From positions 62,001 to 126,000 of the forward strand of contig NZ_JALKEV010000012.1 in NCBI RefSeq assembly GCF_023017105.1: a stretch of DNA of 64,000 nucleotides. Reading direction: 5' to 3'. The DNA comes from Halalkalibacter sp. APA_J-10(15). GTDB lineage: Bacteria; Bacillota; Bacilli; Bacillales; Bacillaceae_D. The notes beneath the pieces were generated by a model. That model was not told the origin of the DNA. It saw only the letters and a list, made by a program, of their open reading frames with translations, and made no database searches. Shown one piece after another: positions 55,024 through 63,833 of the stretch (within the stretch, counting starts at the first letter, position 1; every line of letters begins with the position of its first letter). A program made the translations under genes and the position numbers.

Positions 55024-55892
55024 TTACCTTTAAAAACGTATCAAAATCATATGATAACAAGGTTGCTCTAAACGAGATTCACCTAGAACTTGAGAGAAAC
55101 AAAATATACGGATTACTCGGTCGAAACGGCGCTGGTAAAACAACGATGCTCCAGCTTTTATCTGGTCATATGTTACCTGATCAAGGAAAAGTTTTGATTA
55201 ATGGCGAAGAGCCTTTTAATAATAAGAAAGCATTAGACCAAATTTGTTTCGTTAGTGAGAGTGGAAATTTCAAACAACGCCTCAAAATTAAACATGCACT
55301 AAAAATTGCATCCTTCTATTATCCAAAATGGTCAAATGATGTCGCAATTCGATTACTTGACGTATTCGAGCTCGACCAAAATTTAAATGTTAAAGGGTTG
55401 TCAAAAGGAATGGAATCAGCTTTAGGTATTATTATCGGTCTTGCTAGCCGCTCTCCAATCACCATCTTTGATGAGCCTTACATTGGACTAGATGCTTCCT
55501 TACGCTACACATTTTATGACATTTTACTCGAAGAATATGAAGCTGAGCCAAGAACGATTATTTTATCTACCCATTTAATCGATGAAGTAAGTGACTTATT
55601 CGAAGAGATTATTTTAGTAAAAGATCAGCAAATTTTATTACATGAGACGGCAGAGCAATTAAAAGCAAAAAGCTTAAAGATTAGTGGTCCTAAAACGGCG
55701 ATTCAGGCTTTTTGTAAAAATAAACATGTTTTGCATCAGTCTGAAATGATGGGCAAACAGACGGCCATTTTATATGGGGATGCAACGATAACAGATGCTA
55801 AGAAAGCCGGTATTGAAGCTGAACATTGTCATATTCAAGAATTAATGGTTTATTTGACGACCAAAAAGGAGCGAAAGCCTTATGTATCGTGA
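55020..55892 (+). CDS. ABC transporter ATP-binding protein
   Basis: 290 residues. Walker A GRNGAGKTT near residues 36-44, a degenerate signature LSKGM (in place of LSGGQ), Walker B ITIFDEP with D-loop GLDAS, and the switch histidine in LSTHLIDE. The C-terminal extension may contact the permease. Overlaps gntR upstream and the permease downstream (11 bases), forming a three-gene operon. Confidence 0.9.
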   Translation: MITFKNVSKSYDNKVALNEIHLELERNKIYGLLGRNGAGKTTMLQLLSGHMLPDQGKVLINGEEPFNNKKALDQICFVSESGNFKQRLKIKHALKIASFYYPKWSNDVAIRLLDVFELDQNLNVKGLSKGMESALGIIIGLASRSPITIFDEPYIGLDASLRYTFYDILLEEYEAEPRTIILSTHLIDEVSDLFEEIILVKDQQILLHETAEQLKAKSLKISGPKTAIQAFCKNKHVLHQSEMMGKQTAILYGDATITDAKKAGIEAEHCHIQELMVYLTTKKERKPYVS

Positions 55893-56589
55893 TATTCGAG
55901 CAAATACTTATTTCCTTTATAACGATTTTCGTTTTTCATTAGTTGTATTTTGGTCTATCTTTACAGCTAGTGTATTACTATTATTTGCATTGTCGCTATC
56001 GTTCTCACTTGAAACAACGATCATTATTTCACCAAGTATGGCCATTTTTTTCTTCTGTGGCTTCTCAGGTTACTTAACGGTAAAAGACAGCTTTCCATTT
56101 ATGATCAAAATGGGATCAACACGTTCAGGTTTTGTTGTAAGCGTCATGTTGTTTAATCTCATATTGTCACTATTCATGGCAACCGTTTCTCTTATTATGA
56201 CTGAAGTGATATCCTTGTTCAATCGCTTAACACAAAATGATCACTTTCAACTATATACAACGATTCAATTAACAACGTTAAACGAAACATGGATCTATAC
56301 ATTACTTCTTGATTTCTTTGTCTGCTTTTTCTTACTAACAGCTTTTCTACTAATAGGCTCTCTCTTCTATCGGTTCGGATTAATAGGCGGTGGAAGTGTG
56401 TTAGCGATCGTTCTTATTATTAATCTAATAGCGAATATTCGACACTGGTTAATGGGTTTGTTTCTTGAGTTTCAGGAGTATATGATCACAATTAACTTTG
56501 TGAACAGCTTTCTCCTTCTAGTCACTGTCATGATCACAATCTGGATTATCCTACAAAAAGCCCCAACTACTTCCAAACCTACACGTTAA
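55882..56589 (+). CDS. ABC transporter membrane subunit
   Basis: 235 residues, about six membrane helices (for example VVFWSIFTASVLLLFALSLSF and FFVCFFLLTAFLLIGSLFY), no catalytic motif. Partner of the ATPase at 55020 by overlap. Substrate unknown. Confidence 0.82.
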   Translation: MYRDIRANTYFLYNDFRFSLVVFWSIFTASVLLLFALSLSFSLETTIIISPSMAIFFFCGFSGYLTVKDSFPFMIKMGSTRSGFVVSVMLFNLILSLFMATVSLIMTEVISLFNRLTQNDHFQLYTTIQLTTLNETWIYTLLLDFFVCFFLLTAFLLIGSLFYRFGLIGGGSVLAIVLIINLIANIRHWLMGLFLEFQEYMITINFVNSFLLLVTVMITIWIILQKAPTTSKPTR

Positions 56590-56638
56590 AGTTGATTGGT
56601 GATATGTGATACCTTTTATAAGAGGTGTTCAAGAGGTG

Positions 56639-56670
56639 ATTCAAAAAGGGAAAAATAGCCCTTTTTGAAC
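56639..56670 (+). terminator. Terminator of the GntR-ABC operon
   Basis: TTCAAAAAGGG and CCCTTTTTGAA pair around an AAAAATAG loop, about 50 bases after the permease stop. Confidence 0.75.
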
Positions 56671-56747
56671 GGCCTCTATAAATATGTTTAGAATACGTAC
56701 AAAATGGGAAATAACAAATTATATGTAACCATTCGGGAGGTAAAAAG

Positions 56748-57188
56748 ATGGAACTAACTGTATATTTAGCTGGTCAAATTCATGACCATTGGCGGGAAGA
56801 GGTCATTCAAAAAGCAAAGCAACAAGGTCTACCTTTAACTTTTGTTGCACCTCAAACGAATCATGACCGCTCTGACCGTGTCGGTGAGGACATATTAGGA
56901 AAGCAACCTGGAAACGTTTACCGAGATGATGCAGCATCCGATATTAATAATTTCCGGACCGAGGTCCTTATGCGAAAATCTGATATCGTTATTGCATTAT
57001 TCGGAGAAACGTATAAACAATGGAATACAGCAATGGATGCGGCTACAGCGATTAACATGAACAAACCAACGATCATAATTAGACCTAAATCATTAGTTCA
57101 CCCCTTGAAGGAACTAGCTAATAAAGCAAATGTAACAGTGGAGACTATTGATCAAGCACTAGAAACTATCGGTTATATTTTTGAATAA
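56748..57188 (+). CDS. ytoQ: YtoQ family protein
   Basis: 146 residues. The start MELTVYLAGQIHDHWREEV and the motif DAASDINNFRTEVLMRKSDIVIALFGETYKQWNTAMDA fit the YtoQ family, which resembles nucleoside 2-deoxyribosyltransferases in its Rossmann-like pattern (YLAG near the start). Soluble; activity unproven. ATG follows GGGAGG. Confidence 0.85.
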   Translation: MELTVYLAGQIHDHWREEVIQKAKQQGLPLTFVAPQTNHDRSDRVGEDILGKQPGNVYRDDAASDINNFRTEVLMRKSDIVIALFGETYKQWNTAMDAATAINMNKPTIIIRPKSLVHPLKELANKANVTVETIDQALETIGYIFE

Positions 57189-57428
57189 AAAAACTGCAAG
57201 CGGCTTTTCTTAAATGCGTCATGCGTAGTCGCTACAAGGACTTAAGCTTCCATAAAAGTGGAGTTATTTCAAAAATACGTGTATCGTACGGAGCCGAGCC
57301 CTTCTCTGAACAAATCAGTGCAATGAAAAAGTTGATTAGTGTCCTCAATTTTTTCACCTTAGATAAAGTAACGTGAATTAGGACACAATATGGGTGATTA
57401 AATACAAATGAAGGGGAGGTTTGCTAGT

Positions 57429-57557
57429 ATGAGTAAACGTTCAAAATCGAAGCGTAACATGATTGAAAGCAAGGATGCTGTTCAACCTGCAAACAAAAAA
57501 GAACGAACAACGATCTCTAAAATGACGAGAGGAAACGCTGCTGCTGATCAAGAATAG
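57429..57557 (+). CDS. Small basic protein, 42 residues
   Basis: ATG nine bases after GGGGAGG. The sequence is hydrophilic, rich in Lys, Arg, Ser and Asn (MSKRSKSKRN start, MTRGNAAADQE end), with no hydrophobic segment. Its composition recalls small acid-soluble or nucleic-acid-associated proteins, but I see no known family. A terminator follows at 57572. Confidence 0.6.
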   Translation: MSKRSKSKRNMIESKDAVQPANKKERTTISKMTRGNAAADQE

Positions 57558-57571
57558 AAAATTATCCTTAC

Positions 57572-57612
57572 AAGGTGTCTGTTCCCTTATCAGGACAGAC
57601 ACCGTTCTTTTT
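57572..57612. terminator. Terminator between the small basic gene and the phosphoesterase gene
   Basis: GGTGTCTGT and ACAGACACC arms, then GTTCTTTTTT; suitable for the plus-strand gene. Confidence 0.82.
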
Positions 57613-58350
57613 TCATTTCGCTCCTCGATATTGTCCTGTCCGAAGTTCTAACGTATATTCTTCTAATTCAGGCATATTCATTTCTTTTGCTCGCCGAATC
57701 GCCAATTCTACATCGTATGGAACACGCATAAATTGAATGGAAAATACCCCTTCTTCTAATTGATCACGGATTCCTTCTAGGATCACATATGATGCTTGTA
57801 CTTGATCAAGGGGATTACCGACGCTTCCTACATTCATAATCGTCTGCCGTTTATGATGCTGAATGTAAGCATTATGAATATCTCCATAAATAATGATGTT
57901 CGGTTTTGTTTCCCCTGCAATATTTGCTGTTAATTCACTATTTTGAAATAAACTCATGCGGTCATCAATCGCGTCCCAAGGTTGAATTCTCTCGTAGACA
58001 CTTCTTGGAGATGCATGAAAGAAACGAATCAGCTGACCACTTAACCAAAACTCATATGAATGAGGAAGGCTTCGTAAATATTGAACGTCCTCATCAGTTA
58101 ATTGCTCCTGATGCCACTTAATCACTTCATAATCAGTTGGTTTAGTGATAAAGTCATCCCAGTTCCCCATGACGACATGGTCACAATGCTGTTTAATTAT
58201 GTCAACAGATTTTTTTGATTCAGGACCTTTGCCAACCAAATCACCAAGACAAATGATCTCATCTATTGACCGTAACCCTATGTCCTCTAGTACAGCCTCA
58301 AGTGCTGGGATATTTCCATGAATATCAGACACAATCGCTAAACGCTTCAT
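57613..58350 (-). CDS. Calcineurin-type metallophosphoesterase
   Basis: 245 residues. The five metal motifs are visible: SDIHGNIPA (8-16), GDLVGKGPES, GNWDDF, FFHASPR and YGDIHNAY. Similar to YfcE/phosphodiesterase-type enzymes; substrate unknown. ATG at 58350 follows AGGAGGTCCT; the frame extends upstream without a site. Confidence 0.87.
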   Translation of the reverse strand: MKRLAIVSDIHGNIPALEAVLEDIGLRSIDEIICLGDLVGKGPESKKSVDIIKQHCDHVVMGNWDDFITKPTDYEVIKWHQEQLTDEDVQYLRSLPHSYEFWLSGQLIRFFHASPRSVYERIQPWDAIDDRMSLFQNSELTANIAGETKPNIIIYGDIHNAYIQHHKRQTIMNVGSVGNPLDQVQASYVILEGIRDQLEEGVFSIQFMRVPYDVELAIRRAKEMNMPELEEYTLELRTGQYRGAK

Positions 58351-58525
58351 TAGGACCTCCTCACTCAACTTCTTTGTTGTATTAATGACTATGAATATAC
58401 ACTTTTCGTTATCCAACGTCAAAGTCCTGCTTTTCCTAACTATTTTTCCTGAAATTAAAGGTTTCATTTCATAAAATAGGGAATATATGTAGTAGAAAAG
58501 CAATCCATCCAAAGGAGGGATGAAA

Positions 58526-59164
58526 ATGAGCTATAACCGCACACGTATTGAGCGCATTCGCACTAATTATGTCAATCGCCTTACCTCCTCGACAGGCGTT
58601 CATGCTGTTGAAGAGATTGAAGCAACACGACCAATAGCAAATGAAACAAAATACCCTGCCGATAACTTTATCCTTTCCTACGAACGTTATTACCGGGCTT
58701 TACAAGATTTAAAAGACGAATTTAAGCAATTTTATCATCATGAGCAAGAGCTCAAAAAAGCTATAGAACAGCTAAATGCGAATGAAACCTTTATTTATCA
58801 AACAGAGCAGCTTATTCATAAATTCAACAACGCCATTACGGCTCTTTCTCAATATGATCGTGTTGCAGGGACTTGCCATACTGAGGCAATCCATAACATT
58901 TTACAGCAATATGATGAGCCTTTTTCAGAAATAGGGCTGCACATTAACGAAGACAACCATTTAACCCTAAACACTATGAAGTTACTACATTTTTTAACGG
59001 AATCAAAAAATACAGGGACCGATCTCATAGGTAGGTTTAAATCACTCATTTTAAAAGAGTATTACTCATTCCTAAAGGTGAAGCCTTCTCGAACTAAAAT
59101 GGAACATGCTTATGAACCCCCTACACTACAAACAAAAGGATTGATGATCGAGGAGCAACGTTGA
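58526..59164 (+). CDS. Hypothetical helical protein, 212 residues
   Basis: Start at ATG 58526 after AAAGGAGGG. The N-terminus is basic (NRTRIERIRTNYVNRL), residues 50-110 are predicted coiled coil (YYRALQDLKDEFKQFYHHEQELKKAIEQL), the rest helical. No membrane segment or motif. It is divergent from the phosphoesterase gene and precedes the nucleotidyltransferase gene by 75 bases, so it may share its transcript. Not recognised. Confidence 0.65.
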   Translation: MSYNRTRIERIRTNYVNRLTSSTGVHAVEEIEATRPIANETKYPADNFILSYERYYRALQDLKDEFKQFYHHEQELKKAIEQLNANETFIYQTEQLIHKFNNAITALSQYDRVAGTCHTEAIHNILQQYDEPFSEIGLHINEDNHLTLNTMKLLHFLTESKNTGTDLIGRFKSLILKEYYSFLKVKPSRTKMEHAYEPPTLQTKGLMIEEQR

Positions 59165-59239
59165 CCAACCGTTTATGAATCGCTATGCTTGTAAAAGAAA
59201 CCAATTAGAAAGATTATATGGATGAAAGAGGTACGATTC

Positions 59240-61783
59240 ATGGAAGTGATTGTTTCACATGTAAATTTAGATTTTGACGGACTTGCCTGTATGTTAGCGG
59301 CTAAGAAGCTTCATCCAAATGCGATCGTTGCTCTAACGGATAAGCAGCAAGCCTCGGTCAAATCATTTCTAGCTATATACCGGGATAAGCTGTCCTTTTT
59401 TGCCTATGAGCACATTCAATGGGATGAGGTCACCACCTTTATCATCGTAGATGTGTCATCACTAAGCAGAACAGGTGTTCCTATTAAGCGATTATATAAT
59501 TACGAAATGATGATTTATGATCATCATCAACAAAAGCAAGCTGATCCTACAGAACAACGAATCATTAAGCCATATGGAGCTGCCATTACGATTTTTATTG
59601 AACTTATGATGAAGCAGCATATCCAATTATCCCCGTTCGAAGCAACCTTATTCGGACTCGGATTGTATACTGATACGGGAAACTTCACTTACCCACAAAC
59701 AAGAACGGAGGATTTACAAGCAGCGGTATTTTTAATGCAAAACGGAATGGATTTATCTTTAATTGAGAGATTTTCTGAGGCTGATTTATCACTTGAAGAT
59801 AGACAATTACTTCAAACATTACTCCTAACAGGAAGTGAGATTGAAAAGGATGGGTTAAGCCTTTTTATGACCAAGCATGAGCAAAGTAACTATCAAGGTG
59901 GGCTAGCTACATTAACGAGAAAATTATTGGAGATGACTCATTGTGACGCAGTGATTGTTACAGTCAAGATGAACAAACATGTCTATGTCGTTGTTCGAAG
60001 TAGTTCTGAACGAATTGATTTTCAACCTTTACTTCATAGCTTAGGTGGCGGTGGTCACGCTCAAGCCGGCTCTGCAACGATCAAAAGAAGCTCACTGTCT
60101 GATGCAGTGAAACAAGTCCAGTCCTCGTTAAGCAGAATCTTTCAAGTACCATTAACAGCAGCGGATATGATGACTTCACCTGTTAAATATGTCCATCCAG
60201 ATGTTACGATTCAATCAACACTCGAGCAAATGCTTCAATACGGACATACAGGCTTTCCTGTGTTAAATGAAAAAAAACAATTAATTGGTGTCATCTCTCG
60301 TCGTGATGTCGATAAAGCGATCCATCACGGCCTTGGCCATGCTCCCGTCAAAGGATATATGTCTACCAACATTATAACATTGCCAAAAGATGCTTCCATT
60401 GAGACGATTCAATCGACGTTGATGAAACACAATATAGGAAGAATACCTATTACAGAAGAAGGAAAAATAGTCGGAATCATTTCAAGAACTGATTTAATAG
60501 AGGAGCTACATCAATCACTCCCAAGAGAAAAAGATCAACAACTCATTAGTCAAAAGTCAATGATAAAAAAAATGAATCGTCAATTACCTTCTTCCATCGT
60601 GCAACTACTAAAAGCAATTGGTCAAATAGCCGATGATAGGCAGCATCCAATCTATTTAGTCGGTGGAATAGTACGTGACTTATTACTTGAAAAACGAAAC
60701 GAAGATATTGATATTGTCATCGAAGCGGATGCGATTGTATTTGCTGAACAGCTTGTCCAATCATTAGGTGGCACGTATAAAGCTCATAACGACTTTGGTA
60801 CAGCGACATGGATAACCGAAAACAATCACAAAATTGACTTAGTCACGTGCCGTACGGAATATTATGACAAACCAGGTGCTCTTCCAAGTGTGAGAGCGTC
60901 TAATATACGCGAAGATTTAAGTCGAAGAGATTTTACGATTAATGCACTTGCTCTTCAATTAAATGAAACCAAGTTTGGAACATTACTTGATTATTTTCAA
61001 GGGCGAAATGACTTGCAAAAGAAACAAATTCGAGTCCTACATTCATTAAGCTTTGTTGAGGACCCTACGAGGATATTCCGAGCGATTCGCTTTGCTCTTC
61101 GACTCAACTATGATTTAGCTAAACAAACTATGCAATTAGCTTTCGATGCAGCTCATATGGTTAAGCTCATTAGTCCGCATCGATTGATGCGAGAGTTGAA
61201 ATTATTAGCATTAGAGGATCATCTTTTTCGCGGAATCGAAAAACTAGATGAACTATCCATTTGGGAAGAACTATTCAATACCACTTTAACAGCAAAACGA
61301 ACCAAAATGCTCAACTCTTTAAAAGAGCACCGCGTACAAGATGTTTACCTGTATCTTCTCGTGTTCTTAACAGATCGAAACGAAGAACTATTGCGTTCAT
61401 ATGCTCTATCATCTGAACACCAGCGCTTACTCGATGAGCTTCGTGAACTAGAAGGTCAACAGGAAGCATTTTATTCGTTTGGCTCTGCCCATAAACAGCT
61501 ACACTATATCCAGGAAAAAAGCCTACTCATTTACAGTATACGCGAGGCTGATGAATGGATTTGGACTTATACGCTAAGAAGAAGCCAACTCATTCCACTC
61601 CTTACTGGTAATGATTTAATCGCAAATGGTTTAACACCAGGTCCTTTATTTAAATCGATCCTTTTTCAACTTACATGTTTACAACTAGATGGGGAGATTG
61701 ACACGAGAGAAGAAGCACTTGAATGGTTAAAAAAGAAATTGAGTAAGGGGGAATATTCCTCATGCAAAATAAATAAGGACTGA
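59240..61783 (+). CDS. DHH-CBS-CBS tRNA nucleotidyltransferase / poly(A) polymerase-family fusion
   Basis: 847 residues. Domains in order: DHH phosphoesterase (HVNLDFDGLACM, IYDHHQQ, GLYTDTGNF; about 1-180), DHHA1 with GGGGHAQAGSA near residue 280, two CBS domains (about 305-425: ADMMTSPVKYV... and GYMSTNIITLP...), then a class II nucleotidyltransferase head (YLVGGIVRDLLLEKRNEDIDIVIEAD, RRDFTINALAL, RAIRFALRL). Comparable proteins add A or CC to tRNA 3-prime ends; B. halodurans-type organisms are known to use separate CC- and A-adding enzymes. ATG at 59240 after AAAGAGG. Confidence 0.88.
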   Translation: MEVIVSHVNLDFDGLACMLAAKKLHPNAIVALTDKQQASVKSFLAIYRDKLSFFAYEHIQWDEVTTFIIVDVSSLSRTGVPIKRLYNYEMMIYDHHQQKQADPTEQRIIKPYGAAITIFIELMMKQHIQLSPFEATLFGLGLYTDTGNFTYPQTRTEDLQAAVFLMQNGMDLSLIERFSEADLSLEDRQLLQTLLLTGSEIEKDGLSLFMTKHEQSNYQGGLATLTRKLLEMTHCDAVIVTVKMNKHVYVVVRSSSERIDFQPLLHSLGGGGHAQAGSATIKRSSLSDAVKQVQSSLSRIFQVPLTAADMMTSPVKYVHPDVTIQSTLEQMLQYGHTGFPVLNEKKQLIGVISRRDVDKAIHHGLGHAPVKGYMSTNIITLPKDASIETIQSTLMKHNIGRIPITEEGKIVGIISRTDLIEELHQSLPREKDQQLISQKSMIKKMNRQLPSSIVQLLKAIGQIADDRQHPIYLVGGIVRDLLLEKRNEDIDIVIEADAIVFAEQLVQSLGGTYKAHNDFGTATWITENNHKIDLVTCRTEYYDKPGALPSVRASNIREDLSRRDFTINALALQLNETKFGTLLDYFQGRNDLQKKQIRVLHSLSFVEDPTRIFRAIRFALRLNYDLAKQTMQLAFDAAHMVKLISPHRLMRELKLLALEDHLFRGIEKLDELSIWEELFNTTLTAKRTKMLNSLKEHRVQDVYLYLLVFLTDRNEELLRSYALSSEHQRLLDELRELEGQQEAFYSFGSAHKQLHYIQEKSLLIYSIREADEWIWTYTLRRSQLIPLLTGNDLIANGLTPGPLFKSILFQLTCLQLDGEIDTREEALEWLKKKLSKGEYSSCKINKD

Positions 61784-61785
61784 GT

Positions 61786-62305
61786 AGAAGAGGCTGGGAC
61801 TAAACCCTCCTCTGAAATGAAAAGCCGATGAGATTTTACGACAATTAAAATCTCACCGGCTTTAATTATTTTCTTTATAAAAGTAGCTTATTTTTCACAA
61901 TAAATAAGGACAACTTCTCATAAAATTAATTTACCGCACCAAATCCAATCAGAAGGAAGTGTCCTTATGTTTAAGAATGATAACATGAATCAGTTAGTTT
62001 TGCCGTTAGATTTAGAAGTAAAATGATAAACGAACGATTTCGCCTTTTACATGCACTATGTAATTGAAAGTATTCCTCATCAGGCGTTGCCCAGATGGTT
62101 CAAAAAGTAGGTGATGTCATTTCCGAATATGACCAAAAATTGAAGTGGCTGATCGAAAAGAGTGAAGGAGTGAGCGGAAATACCCGAAACAAGTCCGCAA
62201 GCAGTTGATGGATTTCATTGAACGCAAACTAGAGAAAGGTGAATTCAAGCGTGCTCAAATTCACCTTTCTCATTATTGGAAGCTAGTTATGTCCCAGCCT
62301 CTTCT
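61786..62305 (-). repeat. R1 dispersed repeat, copy 3, split by an IS remnant
   Basis: Outer ends AGAAGAGGCTGGGAC (61786-61800) and GTCCCAGCCTCTTCT (62291-62305) are perfect 15-base inverted repeats. The left part to about 61885 matches the reverse complement of copy 2 (CCCTCCTCTGAAATGAAAA, core GAGATTTTAC/TAAAATCTCACCGGC). About 400 bases of foreign sequence then separate it from the right end. Confidence 0.85.
61967..62235 (+). pseudogene. IS1182-family transposase remnant
   Basis: Starts after AGAAGGAAG with MFKNDNMNQLVLPLDLEVK, the usual beginning of IS1182-type transposases, but two stop codons (TGA TAA) follow at once. Downstream come DFAFYMHYVIESIPHQA and, in another frame, KYPKQVRKQLMDFIERKLEK, matching N-terminal and central parts of that family. 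Most of the roughly 1.5 kb gene is deleted. A perfect 14-base hairpin (GAGAAAGGTGAATT and its complement, 62231-62270) follows. Confidence 0.75.
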
Positions 62306-62344
62306 ACAAAATAAAACAATTTGAATAACGATTCAAAGAAAGAC

Positions 62345-62495
62345 GGTCACGCGAAGCCACTGAAAAAGGACAAATCAACGTTTTCAGCACCTTTGATTTG
62401 ACTAGCAATGGCTTCACTCACTGCTAGCCTTATACATGGAAGCCTCCTATAAGTTTTCAAAACAGAAAACAGACAACGGATTCACACATTACTGA
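62345..62495. other. R2-like degenerate sequence
   Basis: GCCACTGAAAAAGG with GTTTTCAGCACC and CTAGCAATGG/CACTGCTAG resemble parts of the R2 repeat. No gene visible. Confidence 0.5.
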
Positions 62496-62537
62496 AAGGG
62501 CACCAAAAAAGTTAAACCTTAAACTTTTTAGTACCCT
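62496..62537 (-). terminator. Terminator of fabF (R2-type hairpin)
   Basis: GAGGGTACTAAAAAGTTTAA and AACTTTTTTGGTGCCC pair on the minus strand, 20 bases after the fabF stop. Confidence 0.78.
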
Positions 62538-62556
62538 CGGTCACGCTTTTCTTCTA

Positions 62557-63798
62557 TTAACCTTCGTACTGTTTAAATACTAGCGTCGCATTATGACCAC
62601 CAAAACCTAATGAGTTGCTCATAACAGCACGTACTTTCTGCTGACGCGCTTCATTGGGAACGTAGTCTAAATCACACTCTGGATCAGGCGTTTCATAATT
62701 AATCGTCGGAGGTAAGATGCCATCTTGAATGGCTTTAACACATAGAATCGCCTCTACTGCTCCAGCAGCACCTAGTAAATGCCCCGTCATCGACTTAGTT
62801 GAGCTAATCGCCAATTTGTAAGCATGTTCACCAAACACCGTCTTAGCCGCCATCGTTTCGAATTTATCATTATACGGTGTACTTGTACCATGTGCATTTA
62901 AATAATCGATATCTGAAGGCTTTAACCCTGCATCTTCAATCGCTTGTTTCATTGCACGAGACCCTCCCTCACCTTCTGGAGCTGGAGCTGTCACGTGATG
63001 AGCATCGCCCGTTGCACTATAGCCTGAAATTTCTGCATAAATATGCGCACCACGTTTTTTCGCAGAATCTAAGCTTTCTAGAATCACGATACCAGCGCCT
63101 TCACCCATAACGAAGCCGTCACGGTTCTGATCAAAGGGACGCGAAGCCGTTGCAGGATCCTCATTTGTTGAAACGGCCTTTGCTGCACAAAAGCCGGCAA
63201 CAGCCATATTCGTAATTGGAGCCTCAGAGCCTCCTGTAATCATAATATCTGCATCACCACGTTGAATCACTTTAAATGCATCTCCTATTGAATTCGTTCC
63301 AGATGCACATGCTGTAACCGTACATGAATTAATGCCTTTTGCCCCTGTCATAATTGACACTTGTCCTGAAGCCATATCTGGAATCATCATCGGTACGAAG
63401 AACGGACTTACACGACGATAGCCTTTATCAAGAAATTGGTGGAAATTCTTTTCATATGTTTCCATTCCACCTATTCCGGAGCCGATCCAAACCCCTACTC
63501 GAGGTGCAATGTCTTCTGTAATCGTCAAATCTGCATCCTTTAACGCCATTAATGATGATGCGACTGCAAATTGTGTAAAACGGTCCATTTTACGTGCTTC
63601 TTTCCTATCCATAAATGCACTAGGATCGAATTCATGTACTTCAGCTGACACATGGATCGGGAATTGATCTGCATCCACACGGGATAGCGGCCCAATTCCA
63701 GATTTACCTGCTATTGCATGTTTCCACGTTTCATCAACATTTAACCCTAACGGATTTACAGTTCCCATTCCTGTTATGACTACTCGATGCTTATCCAT
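62557..63798 (-). CDS. fabF: 3-oxoacyl-[acyl-carrier-protein] synthase II
   Basis: 413 residues, condensing enzyme of fatty-acid elongation. The Cys-His-His triad is visible: Cys164 in TACASGT, His303 in NAHGTSTP and His340 in [11 protein letters not shown]. It extends acyl-ACP with malonyl-ACP and is the target of cerulenin-type inhibitors. It follows fabH by 35 bases on the same strand (ribosome site AAAGGAGAG), the usual fabHA-fabF operon controlled by FapR; the operator would lie beyond the window. Confidence 0.96.
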   Translation of the reverse strand: MDKHRVVITGMGTVNPLGLNVDETWKHAIAGKSGIGPLSRVDADQFPIHVSAEVHEFDPSAFMDRKEARKMDRFTQFAVASSLMALKDADLTITEDIAPRVGVWIGSGIGGMETYEKNFHQFLDKGYRRVSPFFVPMMIPDMASGQVSIMTGAKGINSCTVTACASGTNSIGDAFKVIQRGDADIMITGGSEAPITNMAVAGFCAAKAVSTNEDPATASRPFDQNRDGFVMGEGAGIVILESLDSAKKRGAHIYAEISGYSATGDAHHVTAPAPEGEGGSRAMKQAIEDAGLKPSDIDYLNAHGTSTPYNDKFETMAAKTVFGEHAYKLAISSTKSMTGHLLGAAGAVEAILCVKAIQDGILPPTINYETPDPECDLDYVPNEARQQKVRAVMSNSLGFGGHNATLVFKQYEG

Positions 63799-63833
63799 TA
63801 TTATCTCTCCTTTACCCTTTTACTATTATCTTG

